From NCBI GenBank assembly GCA_942159475.1, contig OW804097.1, forward strand, positions 52,720,986 to 52,784,985: a stretch of 64,000 nt of DNA. The letters run 5' to 3'. The notes beneath the pieces are model-generated. The model worked only from the letters and a program-made list of their open reading frames with translations. It had not been told where the DNA came from and did no database searches. Made by a program: the position numbers and the translations under genes. This DNA is from Sthenelais limicola. Taxonomy: Eukaryota; Annelida; Polychaeta; Phyllodocida; Sigalionidae. Positions 56,293 through 64,000 of the stretch are shown piece after piece. The stretch's first letter is position 1. Each line of letters starts with the position of its first letter.

Positions 56293-56529
56293 TTAGCAGG
56301 CAATTTGATTGATATCATGCGCGGGTTGGCAGTAAGTTGTTGGCAGTAAGTTGCTCTGATGGCGTTTTAAATTATAATTACTACTGAAGTGTCTATCGCA
56401 GATTGCACAAGGAAACCTACCTTTGTTTCCGTCTGCGTGGTTTAGGTGTTTGGAGTTGAGGTGTCGTAACAGCGCCTTCTGGTTGCCAAGCCAGGTGCTG
56501 CAGATATCACATCTAACTAGATTATCCAT
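56293..56529 (-). CDS. LINE2 N-terminal C2H2 zinc-finger ORF
   Basis: 78 codons from ATG 56529 encode two C2H2 fingers, 'CDICSTWLGNQKALLRHLNSKH' and 'CAICDRHFSSNYNLKRHQ', joined by a short linker. It lies at the 5' end of LINE2, upstream of the coiled-coil/RRM frame and separated from it by a frame change. It may be a small separate ORF or the N-terminus of ORF1. A DNA- or RNA-binding role is likely from the fingers. Confidence 0.75.
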   Translation of the reverse strand: MDNLVRCDICSTWLGNQKALLRHLNSKHLNHADGNKGRFPCAICDRHFSSNYNLKRHQSNLLPTTYCQPAHDINQIAC

Positions 56530-56682
56530 TTGTAGAGGCGAAAATGTCTGATGTATGAGCGTTGAGACTTAGCGGTGGAGCGATGATCGATGGCTGACCG
56601 CGTGCGTTTGTTGTTGTTTTGAATCTCCGTGTTTGCCTATTGGCGGTTGGTGATTGAATGGGCGGGTTCCCGAATCCGCGCT

Positions 56683-56709
56683 CCTTTTATAAGGAGCGTT
56701 GTTATTGGT
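56683..56709 (-). promoter_or_regulatory. TATA-like box and CCAAT box in the LINE2 leader
   Basis: On the minus strand CCAAT (56709-56705) is followed about 12 bp later by CCTTATAAAAGG (56694-56683, itself a palindrome). This is 70-80 bp inside LINE2 and some 150 bp before the zinc-finger ATG. Most LINE promoters lack TATA; transcription from here would leave out the first ~100 bp. Confidence 0.5.
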
Positions 56710-56766
56710 CCATGGTGACCTGTGGTGACCTGTGTGGTGCGCACTACGTCACCAATTCTTGTTGAG

Positions 56767-57149
56767 TCATTGTGGTTGCAGAGTGGCAGCCACTCGTATC
56801 CATGCTTCTTCTAGCCGGAGACGAGTATTCTTGTTTGTGTCTGATGAATCCAAGATAGTGACCAACATATACCGTTCTTGAATATCATGATCAAGATAAT
56901 GTTGGGGAACTGGTAGTTCTCTTCTCCTGTAGGGGCAGGTGATGGCGTACACTACCGACTGTGTTGAGCAAGTATTATCTCCTGTTATTTTGTGTTTTTC
57001 ATTGGTGCTGTTGAAGCAAAAATGCTTTGATGTTACAATGTTAGGGCAGGTTGTGCATGTGAATCTCATGCACGGTCTGCTCCCATTTTTGGGTTTGGAA
57101 CGGAGGAAGGTGGAACATAGACACACATGTCCCGGAGATTGGGTGCTCG
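56767..57149 (-). pseudogene. Penelope-like ORF, linker and nuclease remnant
   Basis: Starts right at the tail of LINE3 with 'RAPNLRDMCVYV', the classic block after the Penelope reverse transcriptase, then changes frame to 'CMRFTCTTCPNIV' (CxxC block), 'VVYAITCPYR' (entry to the GIY-YIG domain), 'VPQHYLDHDIQ' and 'LRLEEAWIRVAATLQPQ', where LINE2 is inserted. The central YVGETG...R..EH part of the nuclease is deleted. Confidence 0.82.
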
Positions 57150-57154
57150 TTTGT

Positions 57155-58399
57155 TGTTGTTGTTGAGACTTTTATTTATCTTTTTACAATGGGATACTGT
57201 CGGTGGGTCTAAGCTCCCTCATAGGGAGGGTTTCAAGCCCTACCGGATACAGTGTTTTATTAATAAGGGTAACAATGCGCCTGGTGCATCGACGATACAC
57301 CGGCGGCCCTTATGAGAATTGGTTACTTTAGTATAGTTAAGATATGCGCAAGATGGGTGGCACAGTTATTATAATTATTTACTCTGGGCACATCAGGATA
57401 AAATATCCTTCTGTGTTATCATAACCGATATTACTAATAATCATATAGATATTTCACAACTGTAAATTCAAATTCTTAAGACTAGTATAGCTAGCTTCGG
57501 GCATTTAAGGTATGCCAACTATGGTTGTATTTACACACTTCATTTTTGAAGTAGAGGGTCCGGACCATGAGGAGGAAGAAAGAAAAGGGATCACCCATAT
57601 GGGTTTTTTCAGAGTTCGCCCAAGAGGTAGTAAATAATACTAGGTAAATTCAGTAAATGAAGTTGCAGTCTGTCCAAATGGCCTCATTTTTGATTTTCTT
57701 GGTAAAACAATCAGGTTTGTTCAAATTTTGAATACTAGCCTCTAGGGAATTCCAATAAAGTGGAATTTTGTAGAACACCGAGTTCCGGATCAGTTCAAGT
57801 CTTGGGGTAGGACACCTAAAGACAGTTTTTCCGGGATCAAATTGTCGGGTGGGTCTCTTTCTATTGTCTAGAATGGTGGGGTTATCTCTCATTCTATGGG
57901 CTTGTTGCAGCAGATGAAGCCTTCTTCTCTCTTTTAGGGGGAGCAAACTGAACTGTTCATGAAATTCATCAGTGTTTTGGAAGCGGTTGGTTCGGGTAAT
58001 TATCCGTAATGCTCTATTTTGTAGGGTTTGAAGGGATTGGAGTTTTGTTTTTGCAGCAGCATCATAAAAGATGTCCGATTGATCTAATAAGGGTAGGATA
58101 GTGGTTTTGTAAATTTGGGCGCTTAATTGAACATTCAGTTTGGTCCGGAGGTGTTTGAACAGCCAGAGCTTATGAGAAACCTTCCTTCTCACACTATTTA
58201 AGTGACTCTTGAAAGATAGGGTACCATCGACGACAGTCCCTAGGTATTTGTACTCTTCAACTTCTTCCAGCTGCTTATCACCCAAAAAGATCTTGTGAGA
58301 AGAGGATTCTGCCATCCACTTGGACCTCAGGGAAGGGGTTTTCAGGAACGTCATGACCTTCGATTTGTCTTCTGTAACCTTCTCACAAAACCTTCTTGA
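57155..58399 (-). mobile_element. LINE3, 5'-truncated, inside the Penelope-like ORF
   Basis: Contains the last part of a LINE reverse transcriptase, a ~490-bp 3' UTR and a (CAA)5 tail (57154-57168). TTTGT occurs at both junctions (57150-57154, 58400-58404), a 5-bp duplication. Removing LINE3 brings the Penelope blocks 'MMTAYK' and 'RAPNLRDM' together. Confidence 0.88.
57650..58399 (-). pseudogene. LINE3 reverse transcriptase, C-terminal part
   Basis: The open frame beginning at 58459 is a chimera. Its first ~20 codons are Penelope sequence; LINE3 starts at about 58399 with 'KVTEDKSKVMTF', then 'VEEYKYLGTVVDGTLSFKSHL', 'TTILPLLDQSDIFYDAA', 'LQNRALRIITR' and 'FYKIPLYWNSLEASI'. These are the standard blocks after the palm in Jockey/CR1-group LINEs. 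No stop falls within it, but the palm and endonuclease are missing. Confidence 0.87.
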
Positions 58400-58627
58400 T
58401 TTGTAGGCTGTCATCATTCTGTTTGCGTTAAACCTCTCTAGTCTTGGTTTGTTCTCCAATATCGGGGCACCGTGATGTAAAATCCTGTTGATTCTGATAT
58501 TAAGTGGATTGAATTTGACTATTAATGGTATGATGGGGGTTGATTTTTTGTTTCTATTGTCTTGCAGGAGCGTTTTGCATTTGAGGCTACTGGCTCGGGC
58601 TATCGTTGTCTTGACAAAGTCAAACTC
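58400..58627 (-). pseudogene. Penelope-like ORF, region before RAPNLRD
   Basis: The minus frame reads 'KTTIARASSLKCKTLLQDN', 'IIPLIVKFNPLNIRINRILHHGAPILENKPRLERF' and 'NRMMTAYK'. Its pattern (R..LL, PL..KFNP....I..IL....) is that of the segment between the reverse transcriptase and the RAPNLRD block of Penelope-like proteins. It is open for about 75 codons, after which the element is 5'-truncated within the inner end of transposon C. Confidence 0.72.
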
Positions 58628-58998
58628 TTAAGAAACTCTTTGGGCATAATAGTAATAACTAAATATTTATTTTTCCTACGAAAGGGCGTTGGAACCCAAC
58701 GCACATAATTCACAAAAAGAAAAAAAGAAATAGGAGAAGTAAGAAATATTTCATGAGCATATATCTTGGTCTGGTCATGTCCCCAACAGGTAGAGATGTA
58801 ATTACAAATAGAAAATGTAATTATTTGGAGTACTGTATGACCTGGTGGTGATTGTTTTCATAAGACTTTGTATATCTTATGTGAAAATCCGCGCTGCATC
58901 TGTTAATTTAACTTAAATTTGTACACTATCAACACCGCTCAATATATCACCTGTGAACGGCAGGAAGAGCCTGTGGGACCATTTTGTGAGAATTGACC

Positions 58999-59310
58999 AA
59001 ATATATTTTTCTATATGGTTGAAAACTATTGAGCATTTTGACACCCCAAATGTATTTAGACATCACTCACTGTCAACTATTGTAATTCATTTAGCAGATA
59101 CTACTATAATTGCATATTACTGATTCAGTTTGTAGGGATTGCACACTTTTCAGTGGTATCCTTTATAATATATTTCATTGTTTTTCACATGAGCAGGAGC
59201 CCGAACAACAAATGCAAAATCACGGTGACACACTCTCCAAATATGTGATAATTAGTTGTACCGTTGTAGGATTATTAGTGTCTACAAAATCTGGTGGGGC
59301 CTCTGCCAGC
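58999..59310. other. No gene seen
   Basis: Flanking DNA between transposon C and the tail of LINE6, without notable structure. Confidence 0.6.
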
Positions 59311-61156
59311 ATTTTTTTTTTTTTGGTACTGGTCTTTATTCAGGCACGGTTACATGTACATTGTAATATAAGTTTCTGGCATTCTTGATTATAAATATGG
59401 TAACCACGGTTCACCCTAGGGTGATATACCACCGTTGCCTGAGTTTGGCTGGCCAGCACAACAAAACATTAGAAAAATATACACATCATCAAGCAGCAGT
59501 TAATAGTATTTATAATGGTCAAAGATACAGGTTGCGTGGTTGTAACTACATAAATAGCTGTACAGTAGAGAATTTAATTAGCGGTCTGTCTTCTAGACAA
59601 CGGGGTTAAAATAGCATAATTTATACATGGTGGGTTCCCAGCGAAGCATGAGTCATATAAGAAGATTGAACACATATCGGATTATCCCAATGCTGTTAGT
59701 TGTTTAGAGAATATCTATTTTTGACAACTTTCTTAAATTCATCAAACACGTCATACAATCGCAGGTCTCTGGGCAAGTCATTCCATATGTTACATATGTT
59801 ATATAGTAATGATTTCTTGAATTTACCAGAACGCGGCCTAGGTGGTAAAAAAATAGGTGCACCGTCACGGTGTGTACGTACGTTAGGCCTTAGGAACTCT
59901 TGTTTCTCAGTAACCTTATAGAAGGCACATTTAGCTATATTAAGTTCAATCCTTCGGCTTATTAGTAAACAGTTAGAATATCTGTGAAGGTCAAGAGTTG
60001 AAGTACCCGGTTCCGACCTTAGGCAGATACGTAATGCTCTATTTTGCAAACGTTGTATTGTTGTAATGGTTCTGTCCATACAGACAGTTAGGAACATTAG
60101 CTGAAAGTCTATTGTTGGTAAAATCATGGTTTTATATGTCTGTAAAGCCGCCTGGTCGGTTAAAAATCTTCTTATCTTACTAAAAAAGTATAATTTGCTG
60201 TTGAGAGTTTTTATAATCATCTTAGCATTTGCTTCAAAATTAACCTCGCTATCGATTAATATACCAAGATACACAAATTCAGGAACAATTTTCAGAGTTA
60301 CATAGTTGGTTCTCATTTCATTGGGCAATAGATGGCGATTCAACATAGATTTGTTACCACATATCATAACCTCTGACTTTTTCTCGTTTATCTTCATCTT
60401 ATTACTAGACGACCATAAAAATACATTCTTAACATCCTCAGATACAGTGTTGATAGCGTCCATTATTGTTCTATTAGAGTTGTATAAAACTACATCGTCG
60501 GCATACATGATGATCTTACAATTTCTTTCAATGTTAGGTAAATCGTTGATATAGATGTTGAAAAGCAATGGTCCTAAAATTGAGCCCTGAATTATCCCAG
60601 ATTTAATCGCTAATTTATCAGAAATAGAGTCTCCCACCCTTACACATTGTGTTCGATTCGTTAGGTAATTTCTGAGTAGCTTGATTGTATTCTCATCAAT
60701 ATTATAATATCGCAGTTTGTCAAGTAGTAAGGCATGGTTTATCGAAGGAAATGCAGTAGTAAAATCTATAAAACAACATACAGTATACTCATTGTTATTA
60801 TTGGCTATGTTAATGTCCCATACAAGGTCGCTCACCGCTTGAGAAGTAGAACAATTTTCCCTAAAACCATGTTGGTGCTTAGATAGGTAGTTATTTTCTT
60901 CAAAGGAATAGTACAATCGGTTATAAATTAGTTGCTCAAGAATCTTACCACAGATATGACTTTGTCCAATTGGACGAATGTTTTTACATAAACTGAGATC
61001 ACCCTTTTTAGGTATAGGAGTTACCACACTGGTTTTCCACCCATTAGGGAATTTGCTGGTATTAATACACAGGTTAAACAATCTAGTAATTTCATTCGGT
61101 ATAGCTGTTAAGATAATTTTATATAGTCTAGTTGGTATCTTAAGACAGCCTGAGGA
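59311..61156 (-). mobile_element. LINE6, interrupted by LINE7
   Basis: Minus strand. The visible part comprises the reverse transcriptase from the fingers onward, a ~370-bp 3' UTR, AATAAA (59340-59335) and an A13 tail (59324-59312). Upstream it is cut at 61156 by the poly-A tail of LINE7; its 5' part should lie beyond the window. Confidence 0.88.
59696..61156 (-). CDS. LINE6 ORF2 (partial): reverse transcriptase
   Basis: Open for about 486 codons up to the stop at 59696. Upstream of the first methionine it continues 'SSGCLKIPTRLYK' to the LINE7 junction. Counting from 61081: 'RPIGQSHICGKILEQLI' (36), 'CCFIDFTTAF' (102), 'GIIQGSILGPLLFNIYINDL' (162, normally GVPQGS), 'MYADDVVLY' (192), 'FVYLGILID' and C-terminal 'WNDLPRDLRLYD'. 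The catalytic YADD is intact and there is no stop, so the coding part is well preserved. The endonuclease is out of view. Jockey/CR1-group by the block order. Confidence 0.9.
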   Translation of the reverse strand, partial: SSGCLKIPTRLYKIILTAIPNEITRLFNLCINTSKFPNGWKTSVVTPIPKKGDLSLCKNIRPIGQSHICGKILEQLIYNRLYYSFEENNYLSKHQHGFRENCSTSQAVSDLVWDINIANNNNEYTVCCFIDFTTAFPSINHALLLDKLRYYNIDENTIKLLRNYLTNRTQCVRVGDSISDKLAIKSGIIQGSILGPLLFNIYINDLPNIERNCKIIMYADDVVLYNSNRTIMDAINTVSEDVKNVFLWSSSNKMKINEKKSEVMICGNKSMLNRHLLPNEMRTNYVTLKIVPEFVYLGILIDSEVNFEANAKMIIKTLNSKLYFFSKIRRFLTDQAALQTYKTMILPTIDFQLMFLTVCMDRTITTIQRLQNRALRICLRSEPGTSTLDLHRYSNCLLISRRIELNIAKCAFYKVTEKQEFLRPNVRTHRDGAPIFLPPRPRSGKFKKSLLYNICNIWNDLPRDLRLYDVFDEFKKVVKNRYSLNN

Positions 61157-61568
61157 TTTTTTTTTTTTTTTTTTTGACGATTTTATTTTGACAGCTTCTC
61201 CAGCGTTGGACGCGAGAACAGGCGTCTTACAAAACTTACAAGGTTTTCGTCCTGCTGCTGTATACTAAACTACTGAATATTAGAGAAGATTTACCAAATA
61301 CATATACAAATACAAGCAAAGATACAAATACAGGTGCAAATATAAATACCAATACCAATACAAAATACAAGTATGAGTACAAATCAATCATATATATATA
61401 TAAATGTTATTATAGTGTGTTACAGATCCGAGGACAATGTAGGCGCGTATCAGTAGCGCATAAGATCATATACTTCACTTTGTGTTTAGAGTGAGTATTA
61501 CGAGTAATGAGTAATGAGTATCCCTAACACCAGTACAGGTGCAGGGGGTTTATGAGAATATGAGTCTA

Positions 61569-61637
61569 ATGGTTTGGGGGAGGTCGGGGGTGGGGTGGGG
61601 GGGTGGGGTGGGGGGCATGGGGGGAGGGGGAGTGGGT
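61569..61637. repeat. G-rich tract in the LINE7 3' UTR
   Basis: About 70 bp of plus-strand sequence with more than ten runs of three or more G, directly after the LINE7 stop codon. It can form G-quadruplexes on the plus (antisense) strand; the element RNA would be C-rich here. Confidence 0.85.
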
Positions 61638-61640
61638 ATG

Positions 61641-63998
61641 CTAGTTGACAATGTTTTTGAGCCTATTTTTCAGGGAGGCTTTCATTGTTAATTCCTTCAC
61701 ATCATTTGGAAGGCTGTTCCATGTGGTTCCACCCAGATAACCCGGTGATTTTTTCAATACTTCCAGGTTTGGGTTTGTGATTGGCAGATTAAAAGGGGAT
61801 TGGGTTCTGGTTACTCTCATGTTCTCTGGGGCTACTCTGGCCTTTTGTTTCTTCTTCGGCCTTTTTCTTTGGGTCGGTTTGGGTTCAGGTGTTTTAGGTG
61901 TGTTGGGTCGGGTAGAGGTGGAGTGTGCTCTGTTGTGAGCTATCAATAGGAGCTGGATTTTCCTCCTTTTTTCTAGTGAATCAATTTTGTGGTTAATCAT
62001 TGGAATGCAGACATTCTCCCTCCTCTTGAGGAGTGCTGCTATTCTGACTCCTTTATTCAGGGACCTATCAAGTTTTTTCTGGGAAATGGCTGAGGCAAAG
62101 TTTAAGAAACAAGAATTGAACTCTAGATGAGGGATAAGTATGGATTTAAGTACTTTGAAGGCTGTATCTTCTGATAGGAAGCTTCTGACTCTCGCCAGTG
62201 TGGCAAGTGCAATGTTGGCCTTTTTGATTGATGAGTCTACTTGTGGGCGGGCAGTTAATTGGGAGTCTAAAATGGTACCTAAATATTTGTACTCCTCTAC
62301 AATTTCTATGGGGGTGCCTGAAAGTGTTAGGGAATTCTGGTCTGGGGGGAGAGTTAATTTGCTACCTCTGGTATTGAAGACCATGGCCTTCGTTTTATCT
62401 GCATTAATGGTTAACTTATTGATTGAGCACCAGTTCTCTAGGTGGGGTATTATTTCCTGGATGGTTTTCAGGGCATTGGGGACTGAGGGAGAGGCTACAT
62501 ATAATACAGTGTCATCTGCGTACAGTTGACATTTAACACAGTTTTTAGAAAGTGATTGAATGTAGGGGGGTAGTGAATTTATGTATAAAATGAACAAGAG
62601 GGGGCCCAGGATGGATCCCTGAGGGACTCCGGTTTTGAGAGGGAGAAATGTTGAGAGTGAGTCTTCTACTTTTGTGCACTGTGATCTGTTGCTGAGGTAG
62701 CTATTGAACCATTTCAGTGACAGGGTGGAGAAGTTTAGAAGTTTAAGTTTATTGAGTAGGAGGGTGTGGTCTATGGTGTCGAAAGCTTTTTTGAGATCTA
62801 TGAAAAGGGCAGTTGTTGGATGTTTGTTATTTTTAATATTTAGTGCTATTGTTATATCGTCCAAAAGGTCGGCCAGGGCTAATTGGGTTGATTTCTTTTT
62901 TCTGAAACCATGTTGTTTTGGATGGAGAATATTGTTCCTTTCAAGGTGTGTGTATGTTTGATGGTGCACTAGTCTTTCCAGTATTTTACCCGGAATAGGT
63001 AGGAGTGAGATGGGTCTCAGGTCTGAAGGGGAAGTGGGGGCAGTGATTTTAGGTATTGGGACTACAGTAGCTTTTTTGAAGTCGGCAGGGAAGGTCCCTG
63101 TGGAGAATGATTTTTGAAACAGGTGGGTAAAGTGGGGAAGTAGGGATTGCATGGCATTCTTGATGATGGTGGAGTTTAGGTTTGGGATTCCCGATGGTTT
63201 CCTGGTGTTAATTTTTTCAATGAGATCATAAATAAGGGTTTGGGAGGGCTGTTCAAGGTTAAAGTTGGGATGGTTTTTGTCACCAGTAACAAAGGACTCT
63301 TCCGGTTCTGAATTTGGGTGGGGGGAGGGTATTTGTTGGGCAAGATTGGGGCCTATGTTGGCAAAGAAGTTATTTATGGCGTACGGTAGGTCTGATTCAG
63401 CAATGTTTGGGAGAATTAGTTTGGAGTTGTTTGATTTAGAGGGTAGAATTTGTTTTAGTTCTTTCCAGAAGGCTGTGGGATTATTTTTGTTAGAATCAAT
63501 GGCCGCTTTTACAAAATCATGCTTGGCCTTTTTAATGGCGTGATTAATTCTGTTTCTTAGGGCCTTAACCATTGAGGTGATATTGGGGTCTTTTAGTTTC
63601 CTAGCCTTACGGTGGAAGTAATTTCTATCAGCTATTAGGTCAAGTAAGTCTTTTGTAAGCCAGGCGGGGGTATTTGTTGGTATTCTCAGGGTCTTAATGG
63701 GGCAAAGCTGGTCAGCTGCTTTGGTTATATGGGAAAGTAGGCAGTCCCAGATTTGATCTGGGTCCTCCAGATTAAGGACATCGGGAGGGGGGCTTAGAAG
63801 TAAGTCTTCTAGGGCTTCAGGGGAATAATTTGAGAAAGATCTGCCTCTTTTATTCTGTAGGGGATTAGTCTGGGGGCTTTTCTTTTTTCTGAGGAATATG
63901 GGCTGGTGGTCACTAATATCAGTCACCAAGATGCCAGCTTCAGCTATGTGTTTTGCATTGGAAAATAGTAGATCGATGGTGGATTCTGTTTTAGAGGT
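61641..63998 (-). CDS. LINE7 ORF2 (partial): APE C-terminus and reverse transcriptase
   Basis: Open from the window edge (63998) to the stop at 61641, 785 codons. The first residues 'TESTIDLLFSNA' and 'VTDISDHQPIF' are the last blocks of an APE endonuclease. Reverse transcriptase, counted from the Met at 63929: 'RPISLLPIPGKILERLV' (305), 'ALFIDLKKAFDTIDH' (374), 'GVPQGSILGPLLFILYIN' (434), 'LYADDTVLY' (469), 'VEEYKYLGTILDSQL', a basic KRPKKKQK stretch and 'TWNSLPNDVKEL' near the C-terminus. All catalytic residues are present and nothing is broken, so this is the best-preserved pol in the window. Jockey/CR1-group LINE. Confidence 0.95.
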   Translation of the reverse strand, partial: TSKTESTIDLLFSNAKHIAEAGILVTDISDHQPIFLRKKKSPQTNPLQNKRGRSFSNYSPEALEDLLLSPPPDVLNLEDPDQIWDCLLSHITKAADQLCPIKTLRIPTNTPAWLTKDLLDLIADRNYFHRKARKLKDPNITSMVKALRNRINHAIKKAKHDFVKAAIDSNKNNPTAFWKELKQILPSKSNNSKLILPNIAESDLPYAINNFFANIGPNLAQQIPSPHPNSEPEESFVTGDKNHPNFNLEQPSQTLIYDLIEKINTRKPSGIPNLNSTIIKNAMQSLLPHFTHLFQKSFSTGTFPADFKKATVVPIPKITAPTSPSDLRPISLLPIPGKILERLVHHQTYTHLERNNILHPKQHGFRKKKSTQLALADLLDDITIALNIKNNKHPTTALFIDLKKAFDTIDHTLLLNKLKLLNFSTLSLKWFNSYLSNRSQCTKVEDSLSTFLPLKTGVPQGSILGPLLFILYINSLPPYIQSLSKNCVKCQLYADDTVLYVASPSVPNALKTIQEIIPHLENWCSINKLTINADKTKAMVFNTRGSKLTLPPDQNSLTLSGTPIEIVEEYKYLGTILDSQLTARPQVDSSIKKANIALATLARVRSFLSEDTAFKVLKSILIPHLEFNSCFLNFASAISQKKLDRSLNKGVRIAALLKRRENVCIPMINHKIDSLEKRRKIQLLLIAHNRAHSTSTRPNTPKTPEPKPTQRKRPKKKQKARVAPENMRVTRTQSPFNLPITNPNLEVLKKSPGYLGGTTWNSLPNDVKELTMKASLKNRLKNIVN

Positions 63999-64000
63999 CA

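Larger units (their letters stand above)
43557..56766 (-). mobile_element. LINE2: full-length multi-enzyme non-LTR element
   Basis: Minus strand, about 7.2 kb without its nested Ngaro-like insertion (43877-49894). From 5' to 3': a leader with a TATA-like box, C2H2 zinc fingers, ORF1 (coiled coil, RRM-like, NADAR), SGNH hydrolase ORF, ORF2 (APE endonuclease, reverse transcriptase), a ~215-bp 3' UTR and an A-rich tail at 43557-43575. It is inserted in the Penelope-like ORF. Several frameshifts and one stop codon show that it is dead, but all the domain blocks can still be read. The SGNH domain and the reverse-transcriptase type point to the CR1/L2 side of the Jockey group. Confidence 0.85.
43030..58627 (-). 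mobile_element. Penelope-like element, 5'-truncated, split in three
   Basis: Minus-strand coding pieces at 58627-58400, 57149-56767 and 43556-43339 join into the region after the reverse transcriptase of a Penelope-like element: 'RAPNLRDM', the CxxC 'FTCTTCPNI' block, 'VVYAITC', 'VPQHYLDHDI' and 'RLEEAWIRVAATLQPQ'. The gaps are two LINE insertions. The 3' UTR near 43100 has a hammerhead-like sequence. The reverse transcriptase itself is lost by 5' truncation and most of the GIY-YIG nuclease by deletion. Confidence 0.8.
42178..58998. mobile_element. TIR DNA transposon C, host of a five-level nest
   Basis: Left end GGTCATTCCTCACGAAATGG (42178-42197) and right end, read inward, GGTCAATTCTCACAAAATGG (58998-58979) match at 17 of 20 positions. 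They are flanked by AAAT on both sides (42174-42177, 58999-59002). Copies of the motif GGGCGTTGGAAC lie near both ends (42362-42900 and 58685). The original element would be only about 1.2 kb: everything between about 43.0 and 58.63 kb is accounted for by nested retroelements. TIR and TSD length link it to elements A and B. Confidence 0.72.
61157..64000 (-). mobile_element. LINE7, 3' part, continues beyond the window
   Basis: Minus strand: the end of the APE domain, complete reverse transcriptase, a ~460-bp 3' UTR with a G/C-rich block, AATAAA (61187-61182) and an A19 tail (61175-61157) abutting LINE6 coding sequence. No disabling mutation is visible, so it may be a young copy. Confidence 0.92.

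Noticed and set aside
42178..58998. A giant DNA transposon carrying many cargo genes
   Set aside because: All of the interior coding sequence resolves into known retroelement types with their own junctions and duplications; nothing is left as cargo.
1..64000. CRISPR arrays, operons, ribosome binding sites
   Set aside because: No short regularly spaced direct repeats with unique spacers; the gene content is that of a eukaryotic nuclear genome.

Overview
The window looks like nuclear DNA from a multicellular eukaryote, most likely a marine invertebrate. It is AT-rich, has long non-coding stretches and microsatellites, and is packed with metazoan-type mobile elements: APE-type LINEs, a Penelope-like element, tyrosine-recombinase retrotransposons of Ngaro/DIRS layout, TIR transposons and MITEs. 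No operon structure, tRNA, rRNA, CRISPR array or convincing host gene was found. The lineage is a guess (echinoderm, mollusc or another invertebrate); no host marker gene is present.

Layout. 0.2-3.2 kb: TIR transposon A (4-bp TSD) carrying a 16-bp minisatellite and nine copies of an inverted 14-mer. 3.7-8.7 kb: a 5'-truncated Ngaro-like retroelement with its 3' split repeats, itself hit by TIR element B. 9-13.2 kb: purine-rich repeats and two MITEs. 13.5-20.4 kb: coding remnants with a retrotransposon Gag-like ORF, split by TIR element D. 22.7-24.3 kb: a 5'-truncated LINE. 25.4-28.9 kb: a LINE whose intact 641-aa ORF1 contains a NADAR (YbiA-like) domain. 29.1-31.6 kb: inverted-repeat element E, carrying the same gene family as D. 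33.7-36.9 kb: TIR element F with a decayed DIRS-type reverse transcriptase. 37-42 kb: mostly unique-looking DNA with two LINE 3' tails.

42.2-59.0 kb is a nest five levels deep. TIR element C contains a Penelope-like element. The Penelope is split by a short LINE (LINE3) and by a long LINE (LINE2). LINE2 is split by a complete Ngaro-like element, and that element's gag is split by a fifth insertion (LINE4 fragment). Most junctions can be read directly, several with target-site duplications. 59.3-64 kb: one LINE interrupted by another that runs off the window.

The most interesting biology is in the two NADAR-bearing LINEs. LINE2 encodes, in order, C2H2 zinc fingers, a coiled-coil/RRM-like ORF1 that continues (after a frameshift) into a NADAR domain, a separate SGNH/GDSL-type hydrolase ORF, and an APE endonuclease-reverse transcriptase. 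The 25-29 kb LINE is clearly diverged but has the same coiled-coil-RRM-NADAR ORF1 followed by an APE domain. NADAR enzymes act on ADP-ribose-type N-glycosides, so a LINE that carries one may interact with host NAD/ADP-ribosylation chemistry. That functional idea is inference; the domain calls rest on motifs visible in the translations.
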